Shown piece by piece: positions 56,061 through 64,000 of a stretch of 64,000 bases of DNA (its first letter is position 1; each line of letters opens with the position of its first letter). This stretch comes from Apricaphanius iberus. Lineage: Eukaryota; Chordata; Actinopteri; Cyprinodontiformes; Aphaniidae. The notes under the pieces are model-generated. The model was not told where the DNA came from, ran no database searches, and saw nothing but the letters and a program-made list of their open reading frames with translations. The position numbers and the translations under genes were made by a program. The stretch lies in assembly GCA_028564705.1 (NCBI GenBank), contig JAPXFQ010000057.1, positions 1 to 64,000 of the forward strand, written 5' to 3'.

Positions 56061-56423
56061 TCTGAGAGGCCTCGGATGAGAGAATAAAACAAAGTGTCAG
56101 CTATATTCGTACATAGTTTCTTTTAAGTGCATGGAGGGCCTCCTGCTGAGAACCCTGAAGCTTCAGCACAGATGCATGGGTATATATAGTAATCAGCCAC
56201 ACCCTATTGAATCAGCTTCTGACCGGTCATTAAATCATACAGATGATTTCATACATAATCAAACAGAAGAGGAAGTGCCGCTTCAGTAGTCAGCAGTAAA
56301 CAATCAGGAGATAGTTTCACTGGACAATATATAGATAACAATAAGGTACACTTTGTATTATGCTGAGAAAGACAGTCACAGGATCTGTCATAAGTGTAAC
56401 ACCAGATAATAACAAGAGTTGTC
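56061..56423. other. spacer, nothing recognised
   Basis: AT-rich sequence between the ERV leader and the next transposon. No supported frame. Confidence 0.4.
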
Positions 56424-56790
56424 ACACTGTAAAAAAAAAAATCCGTAAAAAATGGCAAAAGTACTGGCAGCTCATTACGCAGGACTTTGAACGTTAATTA
56501 ATAAATGGAAATTTCCCGTCAATTAAATGTCCCCAAAATAACAAAATTTTTACCTTTAATTAACAATAAATTATAGGCAAACTAACAGGAAATGTTCAGT
56601 TATTTAATGGTTTATCTCTTGTAAAATGGCAAGATATTAGCAGTTATTTTACAGGAGTTTATATAGTGGAAAAACTAGTCATTTTCTGTTATTAAATGGT
56701 GTATTACAGGCAAAATAATAGGAAATGTTCCATTATTTAATAGTCATCTCAAGGAAATTTCAATCAAACGCAACTGGACTTGGTAATTTG

Positions 56791-56836
56791 TCTTGGAAGA
56801 CGTTTCACCTCTTATCCAAGAGGCTTCATCAGTTCA
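56791..56836 (-). ncRNA. candidate hammerhead ribozyme (left foldback arm)
   Basis: Read on the minus strand, CTGATGA (56832-56826) is followed by an A, then GCCTCT, a loop, and AGAGGT forming stem II. GAAA and CGTC follow (56806-56799). GAA before the core can pair with TTC after GTC as stem I. The palindromic ACGT after GAA could act as a very short stem III between two molecules, as proposed for dimeric hammerheads in retroelements. Cleavage would fall after GTC. The extra A before stem II departs from the textbook motif, so a covariance search is needed to confirm. Confidence 0.45.
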
Positions 56837-57358
56837 TGCTCGCCGCTGACCAGGCCGGGACTGGTCCAACTAATTGGTGTGGAGACTCAGCTATTTAACC
56901 TCTTGAACAAGAATCATTATGTCATTGGATCCTTTGTGCTCCATGACTTAATGACGGTCGTTTGGCGTGCCGCCTATTGGTGGAGGTTAGGTTTCGGCTT
57001 CATTAGTGCCCTATTGGGTTATAACGACAGTCGTTGGAGTCACAGTTGTTTCTGTTATTAGAGGCTAATTTGTTAGAGTCTTCTAGGGAGGGATGAAAGT
57101 GCAGCATTGTAAATTGGAGATAGGTGATGTCTCATATAACAGAAACAACTGTGACTCCAACGACTGTAGTTATAACCCAATAGGGCACTAATCAAGCCGA
57201 AACCTAACCTCCACCAATAGGCGGCACGCCAACGACCGTCGTTAAGACATGGAGCACAAAGGATCCAATGACATAATGATTCTTGTTCAAGAGGTTAAAT
57301 AGCTGAGTCTCCACACCAGTTAATTGGACCAGTCCCAGCCTGGTCAGCGGCGAGCATG

Positions 57359-57404
57359 AACTGATGAAGCCTCTTGGATAAGAGGTCAAATGTCTTCCAA
57401 GACA
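57359..57404 (+). ncRNA. inactivated hammerhead-like copy (right foldback arm)
   Basis: The opposite arm has the same CTGATGA (57361-57367) and stem II (GCCTCT/AGAGGT). At 57387 it has C where the conserved catalytic G of GAAA should be, and at 57391 T replaces C so the ACGT palindrome is lost. If the motif is a ribozyme, this copy should not cleave. Confidence 0.4.
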
Positions 57405-58430
57405 AATTACCAAGTCCAGTTGCGTTTGATTGAAATTTCCTTGAGATAACCATGACCTGGATGAATGAGAATATTCACAGGATTATTTAATAGTATATGT
57501 CTTGTGAAATGACAAGATATTTGCTGTTATTTTACTGGAGTTTTTATAGTGGAAAAACATGTATTTTTCTGATATTGAATGGTGTATCCATAGTAAAATA
57601 AAACATTTTTGTCATCTGATTTCAGTTACCTACTTCAGGCAACTGCTGGGAAAAGGCAGAACATTATTTGTTAACAGTCTTACAATAAAAAAACTGCCAT
57701 TTGTTAGTTAATGATTAATTTTTTTAGAAAACATATCATTCAGTGTACAGCGTCAATATAAAGTCATTCAGTGGTCAGAGTCAACACAAAAAATAAAAAG
57801 TGTTTAACAGGAGCGCTCTGGACCAGGAAAAAGGAGCGGAGCACTGGATCCAACTGGAAAAAAGAAGAAAATAATTTTTGTTATAATCAAGCAGCCTCTT
57901 CTAAATATGAGTCAGACTATTTTTGGAATTGAGGGATTGGGGAAAGAGATGAGAGAGACAAAGAGGAGTGTGTAATGACCTTTAAATCTTCCAAGGATCC
58001 TAAAAGTCACTGAGACCTGAGAGGAACCGAAGCAGTTTCAGGGGAACATGGTACTGATTTGCATCCTTCTTTTCAGCCTTTGATCCTCTTTCGGGATTGA
58101 TACCCAGCAGGCTCCTGTGGCAAACACAATATGTGTCATATCTCTCAGCATAACAACACAAGTACAGTACACTAAATATCCATATTTAATATGGATATTA
58201 ATTTTTACACCACCATTACATAATTGATAAAACGTCCTTACCTTAAGGTTGACGCTGGCAATGGACATCTGCTAAGAGGACTTTGGTCCAGAATGAGAGA
58301 TATTAAAATCCCACAATACACTTCGGGATGTCAAATTACGGGAATTAACTTATGAATCCTATATATGGAAAATATCCGTAGAAAATTACGGATCTTTCAG
58401 CTGTTAATTTACAGATTTTTCTTACAGTGT

Positions 58431-58845
58431 AAGTCAAGATGAGATGTTTACATACAATTGGTTCTTGTTTGTACCTTAGAATCAAAACAGCTGAGTAAGA
58501 GCTGAGTAAGAGAATTGAACCTTTCTTAATGTCCCAGAATTAATAATAAAATTTTCACATTCCCCCGTTTTTGGCATAGTTTGACCACAAAAAATAAACA
58601 AGAAAATGTATAAGAGTAACATGCATGTGCATTTGCAACACAACATCATCAGAGATGGCACACAATAGTTTGGTGTAAGACAGCTTTTCATAAAGTGTTA
58701 CAATCTAATCAGGCAAAAATAAAAAACTAAAAGTTTAACAGACAGTATTGTCATCATCATCATCATCAGAAGAAATGGAGTATAACAGAATAAGAACAGT
58801 TGAAAACACTTCTTTGTTGTTTGGAATAAATGAACAGCATTGCTG
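58431..58845. other. spacer with CAT microsatellite
   Basis: No gene. A short (cat)n run lies at 58750-58768. Confidence 0.5.
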
Positions 58846-58978
58846 TGATGGACTGGGGACCTGTCCAGGGTGTACCCCGCCTCTCGCCCGTTGACAGCTG
58901 GAGATAAGCACCAGACCCCAACGACCCCTAAAGGACTAAGCGGTTCAGAAAATGGATGGATGGATGGATGAACAGCAT
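58846..58978 (+). mobile_element. LINE/SINE 3' end with (GGAT)n tail
   Basis: 'gatggactggggacctgtcc' and 'agggtgtaccccgcctctcg' are the start of a very common fish repeat whose end is 'aatggatggatggatggatg'. It is a 3' end only, with no frame. I cannot tell which LINE family it belongs to, though an RTE/Rex type is possible. Confidence 0.7.
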
Positions 58979-59194
58979 TGATCACCAAAAATAAAACAAA
59001 TACCACATTTTTCCTTTAATAACATGTCTACTGCAATTCTGTTTTGGAAAGTTGTTTATGAACTGCTTCAAAACCATCACGACTGTAGTTGTAATTGTAA
59101 ATGATTTGTTTTCTCGTCTGTAGTGTAAAATCAGTAAGCACAGTCACAGGCATAATTAAGTTTACAGGAGTACATAAACCTGCAGTAAGAGGTA

Positions 59195-59622
59195 TTAACA
59201 ACTTACAAACATTTGACCTTTATTTGCTGTAGTAAAACAGGTGAACTTCTTTAAGGCCACATCAAATTTGAAGTAAGGAGGAGCAATTCTTTTATCTGTT
59301 ACAGAAAAAGGATTTTCCCAAAAGGAGCAGTTGTGTGGTGTATTTGTTAACAGAGAACTAAGACAGGTATGATGAAATTCAGAAGGAGTTGGCATAATTC
59401 TTGACTGTGGACGTAGACCTAAACAAACAACACAGTTCCCACCCACAGATTCATAAGTTTGTTGTTCCATAAGCAGCCTGTTATTAGTGTCTTTTCCCGG
59501 CAGTCCAGTTGTCGTTTAGTAAGTTCATCAGTAGTTGTGACGCTCTCGGATTGAGATCGTAGATCTGTCTCAGGGGCTAAAAGTAGTATTCCTTTGTTTC
59601 TGACAAAGTGTAATGTCACCAA
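59195..59622 (-). pseudogene. possible retroviral env-like fragment
   Basis: The minus-strand frame 59195-59470 has GGNCVVCLGLRPQSRIMP, a Cys-x2-Cys with flanking basic and proline residues that resembles surface-domain fragments of fish endogenous retroviruses. A second frame (59419-59622) overlaps it. No transmembrane segment or fusion-type motif survives. Its position downstream (minus-strand sense) of the integrase fragment at 60562-60368 is the expected pol-then-env order. This is family resemblance and context only. Confidence 0.3.
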
Positions 59623-60367
59623 TTTTTAATTAATTCCACTGAAGATGCATTCAGTATGGGATTTACACAGGCATTGTGCAATAATCCATAATCAGGTCTG
59701 ATGTCGGCTTTGATGAGGTTAACTTTGAGGATTAAGGATGTTTTTGTAGTGGTCATTTGTAGCAGGGGTTGAAGGTTATCCTTCTCAGGGACAAATCATA
59801 ACATCAGTTCCTTATTTGTCCTCACACAAGGAAGTAGCAGATTGTTGGCTAGAAAGTCTTTTCTTTCTTAGCAGGGGGATGGGGGCCTTGATGGCATGGA
59901 GATTGGGGCTGGAGTTTTGATGTCAGGGGCAGGAGTGGAGATCAGGGCAGCTTTCCGCTCTTTTTGGGTTGCCAGCAGGATCCTCTGCCTGGCAGGGATG
60001 GGCTGCTCTTAACCTGAGAATGAATGTCTGACAAAGGTTTGGCAAAAAAAAAACATTTTTGAGCTCTAATTTTGAGCCCTTAATGAATTTAATAGCTAAT
60101 GTAGTGACCTATTCACTCCTTTTGACACATCCATGTATCAATTCTAAATAATGAGGAAAAAGTTGAGCAGTATGTAGAAAGTGCACAGATTTTCAGATAG
60201 AGAAAAAATTAAAAATAGAGCACAGCATGTTGCAGGCCAGAGAAAGGCTGCAGGTCAGGGGAACATCTTTTACATGTCATTTAAATCTCATTTACAGGTA
60301 TAACACAGGTAACATAATAAAGATGATCAGATTACATAAAACATCTTGTTAGACTGAACAGCATTGA
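59623..60367. other. spacer, nothing recognised
   Basis: No supported frame. It may be decayed ERV sequence because it lies between the two retroviral fragments. Confidence 0.3.
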
Positions 60368-60562
60368 TCACCACTTTCGCTGAAGGGGTGCTCGAGTAGG
60401 TGGCCGGGATGGTTGAAGGTGGCAGCAGGTCAGACATCCCTGAATGTAGCTGTTGGTGTCATGGGCCATCGAAGGCCAGTACGCCACCTGTTTGAGGGTA
60501 TCACGTGTGGCTTTGTAGCCTCTGTGACCACCCGCTGGGGCATCATGGGCATAGGGTAACAT
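60368..60562 (-). pseudogene. retroelement integrase zinc-binding fragment
   Basis: The 64-residue frame contains the HHCC zinc site of integrases: HDAPAGGH supplies both His residues and CLTCC supplies the Cys pair. Between them are YKATRDTLKQVAYWPSM and DTNSYI, the usual pattern of this subdomain. It is followed by a proline-rich RPPTRAPLQRK linker. The catalytic core (DDE) is absent. It fits a Ty3/gypsy or ERV integrase; the two cannot be separated from so short a piece. Confidence 0.8.
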
Positions 60563-62450
60563 GACCCCCCTATGGTCTGTTTGGACGACCCAGCGAAGAG
60601 GGCCTTGTGGGAGTAGACCAGCAAACCATATCCTAATTTAAGGTGTAGTAAATCACAACAAAATTCATAGAACAGCTTTTAAGTTCCATCTTCTCAGCCT
60701 CTGTTTTTAACTCGTCAAATTTTACAAGCTGTTGGTTGATTTCTGCTTCAAAACCAGAAACTGGTTCTGTTGAGGGAGTCTGGTCTTCCTGGGCCGACCC
60801 CGGTGACTGAGCAGTCAGCACATACACCAGTAGGTTGCCTTCAGCCCCCACGGTGGCGCTGCAAATGGGTTCATAAGGTAAAGCTTTGTGTTACTTTACC
60901 ACAATCATTTTAGAAGGCATGGTGAGCAGTCTGTCTGAAGCAGACTGACTGTTATTTATGAACAAGTTCACCATGACATGGACTGAAAATCTAAAGTCAT
61001 GAAATGAGCAGTCAATAAACGTGCCAAGAGGCTTTCCTGCTTTGAATTGAACTGAAGCTTGTGTTGGATTTTCAACAAGCAAGTAGGATTGAACGGCTGT
61101 TAAACTCCAGAGTGGGTGTGCCACAGACAGGAAGTAACGAAAAAGTTGGAAAAATGCTTTCTGGCCCAGTGGTTGTTGTCCTATAAACTGAGGAATACCA
61201 TATCTTTGTGAACACTTTTATATGCATTTTTCTATAACCTGCTTTACATATATTTGGGTAAAAAATTTTACATGTAGTTTCATATAATCTGCCTTATTAT
61301 TTCAAAAAGGAACAAGTTGTCTATACTGAGGTAAAAGGGAACTATTGTACCAGGATCCCTCCCTTTTGCTGGGCCGAGACTAGAAGAGATAAGGAAAACT
61401 CCTTAGGGAGGATACAAGAATTATTGACGGTCGGGTCACTGAGTCTAAACTATGAAAAAATACTGGGTGTATTCAACTCTGATTCTGTGTTGTGGTGCTG
61501 TAAAAAAAGGGGGATGCCCTGTTTGGAAATTTAGTCAGAACAGTACTCTGTTCTGGCTCCATCTGATCAGGTGTGTTGCCTCAAACAGAATTCTGTTTTG
61601 TGGTTGTGTTGTTTGTCTCTGTCCCTGAGTCTTATTCTGAAAAGGTTCCGCTAAGGAGCGTCGGATCCTCTAAAACATACAGATAGCAGTTCCTGATTGA
61701 AGGAGTTTATTTGTTCTGGTTGGAGGAGCTTCACTACCTTCCAGATCTAAGCTATCATCGTTCTTTGCATCCATCTTCAAAACTCTATGCTCATTGTCGA
61801 ACCAAACAACAGCTTGTTGATCATCGTATGGTCGCATCTCCCAGAAGATGAGACAAAGCATTCATAATGAGGAGTAGGATCCTGCAAAAGACGACCTACT
61901 TGATATGAAATAGGAGGAATTTGATGACCTGAAAACCGTGGCTGTTTTTTTCTAGGTGTTTGTACAAAACCAGATGCATATTGAGTTGTGTTAAACTTCG
62001 TGTAGGGGAACAGTCCTTGGCTGTCGCTACATCTGCTGTGGCTGGATTGACACCTCTGTGTTTCAGTACGGGCAGAAGAGGGAGGGGCAAGTTTTCACTC
62101 AGTTGTTCTCCCCGTTGCTCTTGGGAGCAGGAGGGGGGCCACCTCACCATGCAGTGTGCAACTGACTGGGTCTAATGTCTGATGTCAGTTTCCCTTGGAG
62201 AGAGGCTCATCAGACCTTGGCAACTGTGATATAATTTGCACAGTATTACCAGGAATTTGTTCCAATGAATAAGGCTGAATAGTTCCTCCAGCAACTTTCT
62301 CTAATTCTTCCTGTACTTCACCAAGATTGGACTCCATTGAGCTTATCTTTTTTTTTTGCAGCACAGACAGCAGCCATCAGCTGTCTGTATTTCAAGCTGA
62401 AGCCATCTTTGGAATAACAAAGCCAGCTCGCTTGAAGTCATTAGTCATTC
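60563..62450 (-). other. decayed minus-strand frames, origin unknown
   Basis: Short minus-strand frames lie at 60633-60851, 60891-61124, 61670-61861 and 61896-62150. None shows a motif I can name. One near 62190-62340 (MESNLGEVQEELEKV and onward) has a heptad-like start, as gag proteins often do. All point in the same direction as the integrase and env-like scraps, which would fit a fragmented ERV, but host exons cannot be ruled out. Confidence 0.25.
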
Positions 62451-62864
62451 ATCTGGGCCCATCATAAATTCAGACAGACTGAATTTGCATATCGCATGAT
62501 GCAACATCATATTGGTGGAATCAGCCTGGCTAACAGGGTTAGCTCCCTGGACTGAACTTTCCACTTTAAAACACAAAGAAAAGGGGAAAGAGGGGTTGCT
62601 CAAAGCAAAAACAACAACAAAAAACCAACAACAAGCAACAAAACAAGTAACAACAAGCAGCCAAGAGGCCATTGCTATCAATTATCTTAACAGCACCAAC
62701 ACACTAAAATGCCACAGCACCTTCAGTAAATATGCACTTTCTTCTAAGCATATATGACTGAAATCTATGTGTGTTAAACTTGCGCAAGTGATCAGTTTGC
62801 GACTTATGGTTCGGACCGTATAATACAGTCTTTAAAATTGCTTAGTTGCACGACGAGGATCACT

Positions 62865-63053
62865 CGTGTCTTTGAAGTAACAAAGGCATGGACTAGTTTT
62901 TCAGCATCACTCCTGGACAGGATGGTTCTAATTTTTGCAATATTCCTAAGGTGAAAAAAGGAGATCCTAGAGGCTTCTTTAATGTAAGATCTAAATGATG
63001 TATCTTGGTCAAAAATAACACAGAGGTTTTTTGCTTTATTACTGGAGGCTCTC
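62865..63053 (-). mobile_element. L2 LINE ORF2 fragment
   Basis: The minus-strand frame reads [18 protein letters not shown], then [18 protein letters not shown] and [12 protein letters not shown], which matches 43441-43615 of the larger L2. Both ends are abrupt and neither the RT core nor the 3' tail is present. Confidence 0.9.
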
Positions 63054-64000
63054 AATTTTACAAATACAAGCCTATATTGTTTCTAGTTACCTTGGTCTAT
63101 CTACTCTACTGATAAAGTACTACTCTCAGGGTGAACGTAAGAGACTTGACGGCGCCAATTAGAAAGCTGTGAACTTTGTAGACCTTCAAGGATGTCCAGT
63201 CAGAAGAGCCATCTCCATCGTAACACAGGATGTGTTTCCTTGTTATCAAAACACTCTGACTATGACTTGGGTAAAAGCATCACTCAATAAGACTAACTTT
63301 CAAACTAAGACTACAACATTAAGTAAACATGCGTCACAATTGATACAAAGTACAGATAAATCATACCACTAAATTTTTCAACCACAGTCTCCCCCCTTTT
63401 TATCAAATCTCAATGATAAATCAAAATACAAACAAAAAAATCAATAACAATAACAATCAGTAACTATCCTAAGAGACAGGCAGTATTAAAAAAGAAATAC
63501 GATAAACAGTGGTTCAAATGATCTCAGGTGTTACATGTCACATTGAATCATCTTCTAACAGAAATGATCTAAACATCCTTTCTAACTCACACTATCTGAA
63601 TTTCTAACAGGAACCGATACAAAAACCTGCAGGGCGTAAGATAAGCAACCTCCAACCTATGGTCGTGCTATTTTTTTCCTCACAACTGGCAGGCAAAAAG
63701 TATGAAGCGGCCCCTAGCCCCTTAGGTGGCGCTCCGGTTTGGTTCCTCATTAGTCAGAATGCTTAAATGTAACTGCAAAACAAAGAAAAGGGCACAATGT
63801 TAAGCAGTAAGTAAAATAAACCCAATCTCTCAACACAACTTGGAATGTGTACTCTTCCCTCAAATGAGTCAGGCATCCACAGTCTGAACCTCAAAATCAA
63901 GATCGTCAGTCACTCTCTGCCCAGCACCACAGTGACCCTTTATAAAGGTTACACAAAAACAAATCAGTAGTAATCAACCATAACAATAAATTCCATTACA
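63054..64000 (-). other. AT-rich end of window with a purine tract
   Basis: No frame is supported. On the minus strand, 'gataaaaaggggggagactg' (about 63388-63407) is a purine tract immediately followed by 'tgtgg', the arrangement found just upstream of a retroviral 3' LTR. If so, an LTR would begin near 63390 and run to lower coordinates, with the L2 fragment inserted in it. Confidence 0.3.

Larger units (their letters stand above)
56746..57447. repeat. 700-bp foldback (inverted repeat) element
   Basis: The arms are 56746-57058 and 57136-57447, about 312 bases each and about 95% identical in reverse complement, with a 77-base loop. Outer ends read 'atctcaaggaaatttcaatc' and its complement. 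The frames at 56780-57061 and 57204-57413 are the same reading through opposite arms and are not genes. The arm contains a hammerhead-like motif, which is known in Penelope-like retroelements, so the foldback may consist of two Penelope-type ends in opposite orientation. That origin is an inference. Confidence 0.85.
56424..58430. mobile_element. non-autonomous TIR transposon with internal repeats
   Basis: The left end is acactgtaa and then an A-run with atccgtaaa. The right end, reverse complemented, is acactgtaa, then gaaaaatctgtaaatt. No transposase frame is present. Inside, a unit of about 110 bases is repeated: 'ttgctgttattttactggag' near 57510 and 'ttagcagttattttacagga' near 56635. The CACTG start is reminiscent of CACTA elements, but I see no clear 3-bp target duplication, so the superfamily stays open. 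The foldback at 56746-57447 is inserted within it. Confidence 0.65.

Noticed and set aside
56780..57413. Two similar frames of 93 and 69 codons in opposite directions
   Set aside because: They are the same sequence read through the two arms of the inverted repeat.

Overview
The window looks like teleost fish nuclear DNA. It is AT-rich and intron-like, has no prokaryotic gene organisation, and is built almost entirely from transposable elements of fish-typical families. I found no intact host gene. The longest open frames belong to retroelements: a complete BEL/Pao polyprotein and an almost complete L2-type LINE ORF2. Everything else that resembles a gene is a decayed transposase or retroelement frame, or a frame created by tandem repeats.

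Layout. 1-6007: AT-rich sequence with weak retroviral-looking pieces and an LTR-like TATA/polyA segment at its end. 6008-7445: decayed L2 LINE. 7721-14368: a Ngaro-type tyrosine-recombinase retrotransposon on the minus strand, with its split direct repeats (A1, internal, B1, A2, B2) still recognisable and a purine-rich minisatellite inside A. 14501-14883: L2 3' tail. 15265-16570: a TIR transposon with a hAT MITE nested inside it. 17773-18230: L1/Tx1-like RT scrap. 19623-21775: decayed P-element/THAP9-like transposase. 23308-27985: decayed BED-finger hAT element. 28629-28926: solo LTR. 29663-36045: a 6.4 kb satellite made of related decamers, carrying a SINE that was duplicated with its surroundings. 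36830-37624: piggyBac-type TTAA element. 39516-45180: near full-length L2 LINE with a SINE in ORF1 and a piece of 28S rDNA in its 3' UTR. 45841-53324: BEL/Pao element with two LTRs, a perfect 5-bp target duplication and an intact 2046-codon frame. 54960-56060: ERV-type LTR end, primer-binding site and leader. 56424-58430: TIR transposon carrying a 700-bp foldback whose arms contain a hammerhead-ribozyme-like motif. 58846-63410: LINE/SINE tail, ERV pol and env scraps on the minus strand, and an L2 scrap.

The elements do not work together as a pathway. They form a layered insertion record. The L2 element is relevant to the tRNA-derived SINEs, because SINE and L2 share a 3'-terminal motif, so the L2 reverse transcriptase is a plausible source of SINE mobilisation. 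The strongest candidates for something unusual are the hammerhead-like motif in the foldback arms (core conserved in one arm, mutated in the other), the L2/28S rDNA chimera, the satellite that captured and multiplied a SINE, and the well-preserved Ngaro architecture.
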